64,000 nucleotides of DNA, taken from Robertmurraya korlensis (GTDB taxonomy: Bacteria > Bacillota > Bacilli > Bacillales > Cytobacillaceae). Positions 1-8,396 of this stretch are shown here, one piece after another. The translations under genes were made by a program, and so were the position numbers. The notes under the pieces were generated by a model. That model saw nothing but the letters and a program-made list of their open reading frames with translations. It ran no database searches and was not told the DNA's origin. The stretch covers positions 226,107 through 290,106 of the forward strand of contig NZ_JAMBNS010000006.1 in the NCBI RefSeq assembly GCF_023715225.1, in the 5' to 3' direction. How positions within the stretch are numbered: the first letter of the stretch is position 1; each line of letters opens with the position of its first letter.

Positions 1-6
1 TGTACT

Positions 7-1116
7 TTACATCACTATACCGTGTGATATGATATCAACTTTCACATTAGTAGTAAATTCAATGTTTTTGAAATAATCCTTCTTATCTAGCATTTCCCAA
101 GTGTTGGGATGAAAGGCCATTAATCTTCTTCCCATTCCGAAAGGGTCACAATTCAACTGTTGCAGTGTTTTTATAACCCGGTTCGCATCATTTGTAAGTT
201 CTTCTGATAATTCTTTGTTTAGCCGATTGATTTGTTTTGGTACATCGCCCTTCGGATATTCCTCAATGTTTACTTTAAGATCAAGATTTAGCTTAACAGA
301 AACAAGGCCATTTTTTACTTGTATTTTTAATTTCCTTTTCAAATGTTGGACATTAAATGAAATATAATTATTTATGTTGAACTCTTCTTCATCGTTCACT
401 TTTTTAGTGAATCGCGCGAATTTCCCTTTTTTATCTTTCATTAAGAGAAGAAGGGTTGAGTCTTGAGGGGAAAGGCTCCCCGCATATTTTCTTTCATTCA
501 TTAGGGCAAGTCCGACCACAACTGCACTATTTTTGTCATTTCGTTTTAGGTGTGGCAGTACAATATCTTCTCCCGGATCTAACATCTCTGAAGCTAATGT
601 CTGAATCGTTTCATTTGGAATGATGGTGTTTTCTTCTGCACTAGTAAGGGCGTCTTGTATATATTCACTTACATTTGACTGATGTTTCGGTTTGATATTT
701 AGCAAGTCAACGGCTCGTCCTTCTACAATTCCTAATGTAGCTCCTAATGAATTTCTCGGATCTCTCCAAATGACATCTAAGGTAGGATAGATATCATTAA
801 CTGCGATTTGTTCACCGAAAAGGATTAATTTGTTTTTGGATGTATCTAAGTTTCCAGATATTTCACGTGCTATTTTCTTTCGAGATTCCCTTGGTGTTAG
901 ACCTTTTGCAGAGAATGTTTCACTTTTAACCAAGGCTTGAGGGCCACCGGATGGCTCCTCGATGATAGGAATGGAGACCCCTAATAAAAATTCCTCGTCT
1001 TCTGATAAATCATAACTCAAAATCTGTACCAATATGGCATTCTTCATCAGATGTTGGTCCCAACAACCAGTAAGCAATATACAAAGGAGAAATAAGGTAC
1101 TGAGTTTCCTTTTCAT
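7..1116 (-). CDS. Ger(x)C family spore germination lipoprotein (C subunit, operon 1)
   Basis: C subunit of a GerA-type nutrient germinant receptor, a lipoprotein on the outer face of the spore inner membrane. The 369-aa protein starts with a lipoprotein signal (positive MKRK, hydrophobic core, lipobox LTGC with Cys18) followed by WDQ, the usual start of mature Ger(x)C proteins. Length fits the family (about 350-400 aa). The start overlaps the stop of the permease gene as ATGA, so the two are translationally coupled. It is the last gene of a gerA-gerB-gerC operon on the minus strand. The stop codon is only 6 bases from the window edge, so any terminator lies outside. The germinant cannot be read from the sequence. 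Confidence 0.95.
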   Translation of the reverse strand: MKRKLSTLFLLCILLTGCWDQHLMKNAILVQILSYDLSEDEEFLLGVSIPIIEEPSGGPQALVKSETFSAKGLTPRESRKKIAREISGNLDTSKNKLILFGEQIAVNDIYPTLDVIWRDPRNSLGATLGIVEGRAVDLLNIKPKHQSNVSEYIQDALTSAEENTIIPNETIQTLASEMLDPGEDIVLPHLKRNDKNSAVVVGLALMNERKYAGSLSPQDSTLLLLMKDKKGKFARFTKKVNDEEEFNINNYISFNVQHLKRKLKIQVKNGLVSVKLNLDLKVNIEEYPKGDVPKQINRLNKELSEELTNDANRVIKTLQQLNCDPFGMGRRLMAFHPNTWEMLDKKDYFKNIEFTTNVKVDIISHGIVM

Positions 1117-2213
1117 ACCTTATTCACCTCTTCTTTTTTTGACAAAATGATTGAAAGTAATAATAGTACAAAAGGTATTATAACAATAAAAATATAGTGG
1201 GTTGGACCAAGAAATTGATTGAAATTTTCGAAATCTTTTTCCTGATCAGGAACAAGAGCTAGAACTAGATTGAAACCTGCTACAAGTGGGAGAAAAGCAG
1301 TATATTTTTTTTTCCTACCTAGGCTTGCTAAGCCCCATGCAGATAAAAATAGCCAATTCGCAATGGAAGTAGCAACGATTATAAGCCACAACGATAAGAA
1401 AAATAAATCCGTTCTTTCAAGTACCTGAAAAGAGTAGGCTTTGATCATGTACAACAAAGGCTCTGGAGTTAGGGCAATATCAGCATTCGTTTCGAAATAA
1501 ACAAGGCTCGCAAACACCATAAAGGTATAAAAGACCGTGACAAAAATATTGGCAGTTGTAAAGGATTTAAGCTTATTTTTACCAGAGGATTGCACAAAAG
1601 GATGGATAAATAAAAAGAGTTCAAAGCCTAACATCGAGAATGCGGCTTCCTTTGATCCTTTAAGGATAGTAGAAATGTTATGACTCCCTATGGGAAGGAT
1701 ATAAAGGAAATTAGCATCTTTCATACTATACGAGATCAATACGAGTAATAAAAAAAGAATAGGAGATACAAGTACATAAAACCGTGCAATACTTGTTAGA
1801 CCTGCACTAACAATGTAAATACAGGTGATAAGGATTAAAACCATAGTAATCCAATTGGGGGTCCGTGGTAAAATCCATTTATCAATGATATCACTATATC
1901 TTGCTAAAACTAAGCTTCCTGTTACCATAAAATACAGGGAATAACTGAGCGTGAGAAACTTTCCTATCACTTTTCCAAGTAAGTGAGGAAGGATTTGGTA
2001 TAGAGAAAAGGAAGGAAATCTCATGCAAAGTCCCCAAATGATTAAAATAATGACTTGAGAGATAGCTCCAGCTATTAGTGTAGAAATCCAGCCATCCTGC
2101 TTAGCTACTAATGCTACATCATGTGGCAAAGATAGAATTCCTACACCAATCTGAGCTTGAATAATCATAAAAACTAGCTGTTTATGCGTGACCTTATTTT
2201 TGTCTTTTTCCAT
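1113..2213 (-). CDS. GerB family endospore germination permease (operon 1)
   Basis: B subunit of the germinant receptor, a polytopic membrane protein of the APC superfamily that is thought to bind the germinant. I chose the internal ATG at 2213 (protein starts MEKDKNKVTHKQL), giving 366 aa. The upstream TTG/ATG-type extension reaching 2270 would add a poorly hydrophobic, family-atypical 19 residues and a longer overlap with gerA. The segment starting THKQLVFMIIQAQIGVGILS is the typical GerB TM1 region. About 10 hydrophobic segments follow. The start overlaps the 3' end of the gerA gene by 20 bp, and the stop overlaps the gerC start (ATGA), so the operon is tightly coupled. Confidence 0.94.
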   Translation of the reverse strand: MEKDKNKVTHKQLVFMIIQAQIGVGILSLPHDVALVAKQDGWISTLIAGAISQVIILIIWGLCMRFPSFSLYQILPHLLGKVIGKFLTLSYSLYFMVTGSLVLARYSDIIDKWILPRTPNWITMVLILITCIYIVSAGLTSIARFYVLVSPILFLLLVLISYSMKDANFLYILPIGSHNISTILKGSKEAAFSMLGFELFLFIHPFVQSSGKNKLKSFTTANIFVTVFYTFMVFASLVYFETNADIALTPEPLLYMIKAYSFQVLERTDLFFLSLWLIIVATSIANWLFLSAWGLASLGRKKKYTAFLPLVAGFNLVLALVPDQEKDFENFNQFLGPTHYIFIVIIPFVLLLLSIILSKKEEVNKV

Positions 2214-3738
2214 TAAACTTCCATCCTCTTGCCAAAGACTGTCTATCAGGGTTGGTGGATTTCGAATCATATGGCCGTGTATTAAATTTCCAGATAGGTA
2301 AGCGGATAAAAGTATCTTTCAAGTCCTTTAAATGAAAAGGAGCCCAAGGTGTAAAATAGGGAGTACCGAAAGATTCTAGTCGACATAAATGAGATAATAT
2401 CAACATTGTTCCAAAAGCAATTCCAACAAATCCAAAAGTGGATGCAAGTAACATAAGAATAAAGCGCAAAAAACGTACGGCATCACTCATAGCAGACGTA
2501 GGAATGCTGTATGCAGCTACAGCAGTAATGGCAACAACAACAATCATAGTATTTGAAATCAGACCTGCACGGACAACTGCGTCACCAATAACAAGACCTC
2601 CAACAATACCAATGGTTTGTCCAATTCTTGAGGGAAGACGAACCCCTGCTTCTCGGATCAATTCTATGGTCAATTCCATAACAAGTGCTTCAATTAAAGG
2701 TGGAAAAGGAATATTTCTAATTGAACTTATTACAGGAAGTACTAGCTCATCAGGCAATACCTCGAAATGAAAGCCGATTACTGCAATATAAACAGCAGGT
2801 AAATTAACGGCAATAACAATACTCAAGAACCTTAATGAACGAACAAATGAACCAATAATCCAGCGTGAATTATAATCATCTGGCGAATGGAAGAAGGCAA
2901 AAAATGTAATAGGTATTAGCAAACAAGAGGGATTTCCTTCTATAAAAACGGCAACTCTTCCTTCATTTAAATGACCTACCACACGGTCGACTCTCTCTGT
3001 ATATAATATTTGCGGAAAGGGTGACCAGGTGGAATCTTCAATTAATTCCTGTAGATATCCAAAACTAGGGATATAATCGATAGAGACACCGTCAATTCGC
3101 TGTTTGAATTCTTTTATTAATTCTTTATTTGCAAGATCTTCTCTATAAACGAGGGATAATTTGGATTGAATCTGGTCCCCAACATTTAAATGTTCTAACT
3201 TCAAATTTGGAGTTTTTATAGCTTTTCTAATTAAATGAAGATTCGTCATAAGGTTTTCTACAAAACCTTCATGAGACCCCTGAATTACTTGTTCATTATT
3301 TGGTTCTTGGACTGGCCGGTCCTTGGATAAAGCAACATCCAACATGTAATATTTCTTATTTCCATCCAATATCAAAATACAGGTACCGTTTAAAAGTTCT
3401 TGTTGAGCTTGGTACAGATTAGTTGATCTCTGGAAGGTAGATTTCAGTAGATCTCCCACTTGAGTATTATCTGATTCCATAATAGGTTTTAAAATATCTT
3501 TTTGAATTTTTTCCTTATCTGCCATCGTTTCTAAAAAGACCAGAATTCCAGAGATAGTCCTTACATTTAATGTATTAATTTTTAAATCATCTGAACCAGA
3601 AAATGCTTGTTTAAAGAAAGAAGTATTATCATCGATTGTATCGAATACCTCCTTAAATACTTGAGATTCTTGCTTGGAAGGATTTTGTTTGTTATCCCTC
3701 TTCTTGGGCCTTTTGAAAATAAGGGAAGTGAGTTTCAT
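2194..3738 (-). CDS. GerA family spore germination protein (operon 1, full-length type)
   Basis: A subunit of a GerA-type receptor, 514 aa. It has a long soluble N-terminal half (about residues 1-280) and a C-terminal membrane half with about five hydrophobic segments. Family motifs seen are EGNPSCLLIP, FVRSLRFLSI, PFPPLIEALVMELTIELIRE and the glycine-rich GQTIGIVGGLVIGDAVV. In known GerA proteins the A subunit forms an oligomeric membrane channel opened on germinant binding. The ATG has a GGAG 10 nt upstream. It is the first gene of the minus-strand operon. It is closer to the canonical GerAA/GerKA type than the shorter 437-aa paralogue at 61.3-62.6 kb. Confidence 0.96.
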   Translation of the reverse strand: MKLTSLIFKRPKKRDNKQNPSKQESQVFKEVFDTIDDNTSFFKQAFSGSDDLKINTLNVRTISGILVFLETMADKEKIQKDILKPIMESDNTQVGDLLKSTFQRSTNLYQAQQELLNGTCILILDGNKKYYMLDVALSKDRPVQEPNNEQVIQGSHEGFVENLMTNLHLIRKAIKTPNLKLEHLNVGDQIQSKLSLVYREDLANKELIKEFKQRIDGVSIDYIPSFGYLQELIEDSTWSPFPQILYTERVDRVVGHLNEGRVAVFIEGNPSCLLIPITFFAFFHSPDDYNSRWIIGSFVRSLRFLSIVIAVNLPAVYIAVIGFHFEVLPDELVLPVISSIRNIPFPPLIEALVMELTIELIREAGVRLPSRIGQTIGIVGGLVIGDAVVRAGLISNTMIVVVAITAVAAYSIPTSAMSDAVRFLRFILMLLASTFGFVGIAFGTMLILSHLCRLESFGTPYFTPWAPFHLKDLKDTFIRLPIWKFNTRPYDSKSTNPDRQSLARGWKFNGKRQK

Positions 3739-3974
3739 TTTCTAACTCCATCTCATACGGTTTCTATTACTATTCCCACTATTGGAATAACTATGTAGTT
3801 TGGCTATCATTATCCATTACTGCTTTTAAAGGAAATTCTTTTTACCCCTTTTAGCTCGAGTATAGCTTATTTAAAAAAAGTATTTAAAAATTCATAGTAT
3901 TCCTATAAGATATATAACATAGCAGTAGTAGAAACTGAATTAGATAGACATTTTAGTTAGTATAGGGGAATTCA

Positions 3975-4535
3975 ATGAATACTTTAGAAAAGTCAAATGA
4001 CAATATAAAAAATCAATCGTTTGAACGATTGATTGTATACTTTAATAAAATGAAGGGTGAATCTAGAAATGAGACTAAGTTTGATTATATAGATTCTATT
4101 ATAAGTGTAGTAGGGGTCTTTCTAGCTGTAAGCATCATTTGTTTTTTAGCTTTCTCCTCAAATTACTCTATGGTAATAGGTCCTTTAGGTGCGAGCAGTA
4201 TTTTAGTATTCGCGGCGCACAACGGCCCTTTATCTCAGCCGAGGCAAGTGATTGGAGGGTACATACTTTCCACTGTTACCGGTATTCTCATATGGAGTAT
4301 ATTTGGGAAGAGTCTATTTATCATAGTCATAACCTTAGTTATTGTCCTACTTTTAATGGCTCTAACAAAAACCATTCACCCACCGGCAGCAGCTAGTGCT
4401 CTAGTTGCGATTAACTTTGAAACAGGATGGGGCTATCTTATTCCAGTTTTCATAGGCATCTTTTTACTAGTGTTTGTTTCCATGCTATATAATAATCTAT
4501 TTCCTAAGAGACAATACCCCAAACATTGGCTGTAA
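3975..4535 (+). CDS. HPP family integral membrane protein
   Basis: A 186-aa membrane protein with a soluble N-terminus of about 38 residues, then four hydrophobic segments. It shows both family signatures: GPLGASSILVFA followed by NGPLSQPRQVIGG (about residues 69-95), and the name-giving HPP at residues 135-137 in TKTIHPPAAASALVA. Plant and cyanobacterial members have been linked to nitrite transport, but the function of Bacillus members is not settled. It is a single-gene unit with an AGGGGA box just before the ATG and a hairpin terminator downstream, divergent from the germination operon. There is no nitrate or nitrite gene nearby to support a transport role. Confidence 0.9.
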   Translation: MNTLEKSNDNIKNQSFERLIVYFNKMKGESRNETKFDYIDSIISVVGVFLAVSIICFLAFSSNYSMVIGPLGASSILVFAAHNGPLSQPRQVIGGYILSTVTGILIWSIFGKSLFIIVITLVIVLLLMALTKTIHPPAAASALVAINFETGWGYLIPVFIGIFLLVFVSMLYNNLFPKRQYPKHWL

Positions 4536-4566
4536 ACCATGATATTCATATTGTAAAAGTGTACGT

Positions 4567-4597
4567 CCGTAGAGTTATTTCTACGGTTTTTTATTTT
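4567..4597 (+). terminator. Rho-independent terminator after the HPP gene
   Basis: Stem CCGTAGA / TCTACGG (4567-4573 and 4580-4586) with a short loop, followed by a run of six T and further T-rich sequence. It separates the HPP gene from hprK. Confidence 0.8.
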
Positions 4598-4728
4598 GTA
4601 AATACTATTATCACTTGTGTTTAAAATAGTCTTTGGATTTAACCATTGATATAATATTCTTATATTCTTTCATAATTACATACATATTCTAAATAGTATA
4701 AATAGAACGGAATGAAAGGGAGATTGCT

Positions 4729-5646
4729 TTGAGAATGTTAACGGTTGAAGATCTAGTTCGAAAGTTTTCATTAAAAGTACTAACTGGAGAAAATAAATTA
4801 AAGCAACAAATAAAACAATCAAGATCCCACCGTCCTGGCTTGGAATTTGTTGGCCACTTTGATTTTTTTCCAACGGAACGTGTTCAAATCCTTGGTAGAA
4901 AAGAAATTACATATCTGCACAAATTGAGTATAGAGGAACGTCAGATGCGTATTGGTAATATCGTAAAATACCATCCACCATGCTTTATCGTTACTGCTGG
5001 ACAGGAGGGGCTTACCTATTTGACTCAGTATTGTCTTGAAGAGGGAATTCCATTGTTATGTACATATGAACCTCAGACTACTTCTGAATTTATCACAAAC
5101 CTTGATGATTATATGTTAAAAACTTTAGCTCCAGCAATCGCAGTACACGGGGTTTGTATCAATGTATACGGAATGGGCATTTTACTTCGGGGTAATTCAG
5201 GTGTCGGTAAAAGCGAAACGGCACACACGATGATTGGTAGGGGTCACAGGCTTGTGGCTGATGATATTGTTGTATTGAAAAAACTCAGTCCACGAACGAT
5301 TTTAGGAACCCACGATGGGAAGACAAAAGAGTTTCTAGCCCTACGGAGTATCGGGCTTCTAAATGTGGTCCGCTTATACGGGAGAAAAGCTTTTCAGGAT
5401 GAGACGAGGATTGCACTTGATATTGAATTGACAAAATGGCAGAAGAATTCACTCAATAATGAATTAGACCACGAACCGAAATATACGGAATATATGGGAG
5501 TTCAAATTCCTCATATAGAGATTCAGCTTCAACCTGGTCGGGATGTAGCTGGTTTAATTGAAGCAGCGGCAAATAACTGGCTTCTGAAGCGGCAAGGATA
5601 CAGTGCAGCCGAGGAGTTTATGCAACGGTTAGAGTCTGATATTTAA
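4729..5646 (+). CDS. hprK: HPr kinase/phosphorylase paralogue with altered signature motif
   Basis: HprK-family protein, 305 aa, close to the usual 310 aa. Canonical HprK phosphorylates HPr on Ser46 and dephosphorylates it by phosphorolysis, feeding CcpA carbon catabolite control. Seen here: AVHGVCINVYGMG with His140, the P-loop GNSGVGKS at 155-162, and RGHRLVADDIV just after it. Two departures stand out. The P-loop second residue is Asn where the family normally has Asp (GDSGVGKS). The HprK signature, normally like EIRGLGIINV, reads LALRSIGLLNV. It also lacks the usual hprK-lgt neighbourhood and stands alone. It may be a second HprK with biased activity. The TTG start at 4729 has GGGAG 7 nt upstream; an ATG at 4735 is the alternative. 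Confidence 0.85.
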   Translation: MRMLTVEDLVRKFSLKVLTGENKLKQQIKQSRSHRPGLEFVGHFDFFPTERVQILGRKEITYLHKLSIEERQMRIGNIVKYHPPCFIVTAGQEGLTYLTQYCLEEGIPLLCTYEPQTTSEFITNLDDYMLKTLAPAIAVHGVCINVYGMGILLRGNSGVGKSETAHTMIGRGHRLVADDIVVLKKLSPRTILGTHDGKTKEFLALRSIGLLNVVRLYGRKAFQDETRIALDIELTKWQKNSLNNELDHEPKYTEYMGVQIPHIEIQLQPGRDVAGLIEAAANNWLLKRQGYSAAEEFMQRLESDI

Positions 5647-5818
5647 CTGATTTAATATTCTTTAGTAAAGAGTGGAATTAATCATTACGGTTAATGCCCT
5701 TTTTAAGTTTTTGTATAAAAAATTTTACAGAAATACTGTACTTTAGGGAAAATGGGTCGATAATGATAATATACATATCTCAAATTCAAAATGATTATAC
5801 ATACGAAAGGTAATAAAG

Positions 5819-7069
5819 ATGAGTATTATTAAAGACTTTTTGTTTCAATTAACGCTTATGGTCATACCCATATTTATCTACTATACATTTATTACTGAAA
5901 AGGTAAAAAGTACTAAAAATAAAAACATCATAATGACCATTTTGTGGGGAATATCCATTCTGTTTTGTATGTCCTTTCCAGTGGATTTTGGTGAAAATGC
6001 TCGTTTGGAGCTAAGAGTTATTCCACTATTAATAGGGACATTATACGGTGGATTCTGGCCAGGCATCATCCTATCTGTCTTAATTGTACTTTTTCGCTTA
6101 TCCTTTGGTATAAGTATTGGATTTTATAATACGGTTCTTGTCCTATTATTTTCACTACCTGTTGTATTGTATTTTCAAAGATTGTTTTCTCGTTCAAAAA
6201 AGGATAAAAGAGTTAAAATTTCAGTGGGTCTTTCCTTTTACTACTGTCTTATCGGGCTTACTATTTTCAGTATTTTAAGAGGTTTTTCCTATGATTATCT
6301 AAAAATCCAGATTGTTCATCTCATCTTAGTAATTGTTATTACTTGGTTCTTCACAATGTTAATTGAAACAATCAGGGAGACCCATCAACTTCGTCTAGAG
6401 GTGCAAAATACGGAAAAATTACGAGTGATAAGTGAGTTAACTAGTGTTTTTGCTCATGAAATCAGAAACCCGATGCAAGTTACCCGCGGTTTTTTACAAC
6501 TTCTCAACGAACCCGATCTGCCTAAAGAAAAGAAAAATTACATCAAAATATCCATTGAAGAATTAGATCGTGCCAATGAAATTATTGATGATTTTTTATC
6601 CTTTGGAAAACCGTCAATTAATAATATCGAAAAAGTCGAAGTAGGTTATCAAATAGAGCGCGTAGTAAATATCATTCGTAGTTATACCATAAATCGCAAT
6701 GTAGAGATTAACACTGATATTCTCTCTTACTGTTATATTAATGCTAATCCTCAAAAATTGAACCAGTCATTAATTAATATTTTAAAAAATGCAGTAGAGT
6801 CTATGCCGAATGGTGGAACCGTTTGGGTTAGCTGTACTTCAACAGATGATGGATATATACAGATTATCATTAAGGACCAAGGTATAGGTATGACAAAAAA
6901 ACAAATAGACATGCTCGGATCCCCGTTCTACTCCTTAAAAGAAAAGGGAACAGGATTAGGAATGATGGTAAGTTTTCAAATAATCCATTCTTTCCAAGGG
7001 ACAATAAAAGTGAATAGTGAAAAAGATAAGGGAACAGAATTTATTATTTTATTACCGCAGATTAGTTAG
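5819..7069 (+). CDS. Sporulation-type sensor histidine kinase (5TMR-LYT sensor, KinB-like)
   Basis: Membrane histidine kinase, 416 aa. Residues 1-185 are hydrophobic, about six membrane segments, with LRVIPLLIGTLYGG then FWPGIILSVLIVLFRL, typical of the 5TMR-LYT sensor module. The DHp helix has the H-box FAHEIRNPMQVTRGFLQLL with phospho-acceptor His213. The ATP-binding domain has the N-box INILKNAVESMPNGG, G1 box DQGIGM and G2 box GTGLGM. The H-box is of the phosphorelay-kinase type (KinB/KinD-like), which donate phosphate to Spo0F. No response regulator is adjacent, which fits an orphan sporulation kinase. The ATG has GAAAGG upstream. Signal unknown. Confidence 0.9.
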   Translation: MSIIKDFLFQLTLMVIPIFIYYTFITEKVKSTKNKNIIMTILWGISILFCMSFPVDFGENARLELRVIPLLIGTLYGGFWPGIILSVLIVLFRLSFGISIGFYNTVLVLLFSLPVVLYFQRLFSRSKKDKRVKISVGLSFYYCLIGLTIFSILRGFSYDYLKIQIVHLILVIVITWFFTMLIETIRETHQLRLEVQNTEKLRVISELTSVFAHEIRNPMQVTRGFLQLLNEPDLPKEKKNYIKISIEELDRANEIIDDFLSFGKPSINNIEKVEVGYQIERVVNIIRSYTINRNVEINTDILSYCYINANPQKLNQSLINILKNAVESMPNGGTVWVSCTSTDDGYIQIIIKDQGIGMTKKQIDMLGSPFYSLKEKGTGLGMMVSFQIIHSFQGTIKVNSEKDKGTEFIILLPQIS

Positions 7070-7095
7070 AAAAGTATTTGAAAAGAAAAAAATAC

Positions 7096-7129
7096 TTATG
7101 AAAAAAGCCTTAAATATTAGGTTTTTTTC
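7096..7129 (+). terminator. Probable terminator after the histidine kinase
   Basis: A weak A-rich/T-rich hairpin (AAAAAAGCCT ... AGGTTTTTTT) ending in T-rich sequence lies about 30 nt past the kinase stop codon. Pairing is imperfect at one base. Confidence 0.45.
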
Positions 7130-7155
7130 TTTTTTTAAGCATTTTTGTGGGAGAT

Positions 7156-7246
7156 TAATTAGTTAAAACTAATTTGTAAAATTAGGCTCATAGGCAAGCT
7201 ACCAAAGTCAACTTCGGTTAATAAATTACTTGTATAAGCCGAAGGA
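7156..7246 (+). promoter_or_regulatory. cwlJ leader: palindrome and hairpin touching the ribosome binding site
   Basis: Two inverted repeats precede cwlJ. The first is ATTAGTT-AA-AACTAAT, around 7157-7172. The second pairs CTTCGG (7212-7217) with CCGAAG (7239-7244), whose 3' arm shares bases with the AAGGAG ribosome binding site of cwlJ. The second could mask the start site in the mRNA. A role is inferred only; no sigma-E/K promoter was clear enough to call. Confidence 0.35.
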
Positions 7247-7254
7247 GTGAGAAA

Positions 7255-7731
7255 ATGGGCAGACGAATAAAACATAATGCACGTGACGTGGAAGAGTTAG
7301 CAAGGCTTATGCTGGCCGAAGCGATAGGTGAAGGAGTCGAAGGGATGAACAAGGTGGGAACGGTTGTGGCCAATCGGGTCGAGGCCGACTGTGATCCTGA
7401 TTTCAGAAACCTCCGCAATATAAGGCATGCAATTTACCAAACGATACCTGGAACTGGAATCCCTCATTTCGAACCCGTTTTAAATGGATCATTATATACA
7501 CAGCGTCCGAGTGAAGCGGACCTCCAGAGAGCTAGGAATTTGTTGCATGGTCATAGAGAACCTCGTGCCAGAATGAATTTGTGGTTTTATAACCCAAGTC
7601 CAGGGAAAAAATTTCGAGCACCTTGTGGCGCTACTATGCCTAGATCACCTATGACGAAGTTTGATTTTGCACACAAAAATCATTGCTTCTATGTCGCTGT
7701 ACCGGGCTATTGCACAGAGTTTTATAGATAA
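7255..7731 (+). CDS. cwlJ: Spore cortex-lytic enzyme CwlJ (cell wall hydrolase, Hydrolase_2)
   Basis: CwlJ-type cortex hydrolase, 158 aa, without signal peptide or peptidoglycan-binding domain, as in known CwlJ. The Hydrolase_2 (SleB/CwlJ) fold covers nearly the whole protein: ELARLMLAEAIGEG with the catalytic-site Glu, then VGTVVANRV, and a C-terminal FYVAVPGYCTEFYR. CwlJ is made in the mother cell, sits in the spore coat and breaks down cortex during germination, triggered by Ca-DPA. The next gene is gerQ, 21 nt downstream. CwlJ needs GerQ for its coat location, and this pairing is known from the B. cereus group and relatives. The ATG follows AAGGAG. Confidence 0.93.
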   Translation: MGRRIKHNARDVEELARLMLAEAIGEGVEGMNKVGTVVANRVEADCDPDFRNLRNIRHAIYQTIPGTGIPHFEPVLNGSLYTQRPSEADLQRARNLLHGHREPRARMNLWFYNPSPGKKFRAPCGATMPRSPMTKFDFAHKNHCFYVAVPGYCTEFYR

Positions 7732-7752
7732 ATTTTGAGGAGTTGATTTTTT

Positions 7753-8223
7753 ATGTCTTGCCAAGGCTTTAATTATTATCCAACGAACTATCATTCTAGT
7801 TTATATCCATCTTCCATGACTAGGGAAAGCGCTACACAACCAGCTGGTTTTCCAGGGGCTATGCCCTCTATGCCCTCTGGACCTACGTATTCTGTCCCGG
7901 TGGTTCCGATGGGGACTGGACAGCAACTTCTTGCAGGTACAATGGAAGAATCATTTATCGAAAATATCCTACGCTACAACAAAGGTAAAATCGGAACTTT
8001 TTATTTTACTTATCAAGGTAACAGCAAATGGAACGCGATGGTATACCATGGACGTGTAGAAACAGCAGGGCGTGACCATATCATCATAAGTGATCCAACA
8101 AGCGGCAAACGCTACCTACTGATGATGGCAAATCTTGACTGGGTAGAATTTGATGAAGAAATTAACTATCCTTTTCCTACAATCACTCCAGATGTCCAGG
8201 CGACTCTTACAACTTCGGACTGA
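7753..8223 (+). CDS. gerQ: Spore coat protein GerQ (YwdL)
   Basis: Coat protein GerQ, 156 aa. The N-terminal third (about 1-65) is low-complexity, rich in Tyr, Pro, Ser, Met and Gln. The conserved domain starts at QQLLAGTMEESFIENILRYN and runs through GKIGTFYFTYQ, WNAMVYHGRVETAGRDH, and SDPTSGKRYLLMM to NLDWVEFDEEI. GerQ anchors CwlJ in the coat and is cross-linked there by transglutaminase Tgl in B. subtilis. It shares an operon with cwlJ (21-nt gap, GAGGAG before the ATG) and is followed by a strong terminator. Confidence 0.95.
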   Translation: MSCQGFNYYPTNYHSSLYPSSMTRESATQPAGFPGAMPSMPSGPTYSVPVVPMGTGQQLLAGTMEESFIENILRYNKGKIGTFYFTYQGNSKWNAMVYHGRVETAGRDHIIISDPTSGKRYLLMMANLDWVEFDEEINYPFPTITPDVQATLTTSD

Positions 8224-8238
8224 GTTTATAAAACACTT

Positions 8239-8282
8239 AAAACCCGCTTACTTCCAATTTGAAAAAGATAAGCGGGTTTTAG
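8239..8282 (+). terminator. Terminator of the cwlJ-gerQ operon
   Basis: Perfect stem AAAACCCGCTTA (8239-8250) / TAAGCGGGTTTT (8269-8280) with an 18-nt loop; the 3' arm ends in Ts. Confidence 0.88.
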
Positions 8283-8396
8283 TATGGCGTTTTCTCAAAA
8301 AAGAGATTAACTAATGGTTTATACATATGATTCACCTTTAGATAAAAACGCGGTTATGGTATCTTATTTTTATAACATATATTTGGAGTGTTTATT

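Noticed and set aside
2438..2770. 110-codon plus-strand frame inside gerA of operon 1
   Set aside because: Antisense shadow of a well-conserved gene; no ribosome binding site, no family.
3788..3816. Sigma-G-like promoter (minus strand TGGATA and CATAGTTA) upstream of germination operon 1
   Set aside because: The spacer is only 15 nt, too short for sigma-G; a similar poor match lies upstream of operon 2. Neither is good enough to call.
5660..5715. Possible terminator after hprK (GGAATTAA ... TTAATGCC CTTTTT)
   Set aside because: Stem is short and mismatched; not reliable.
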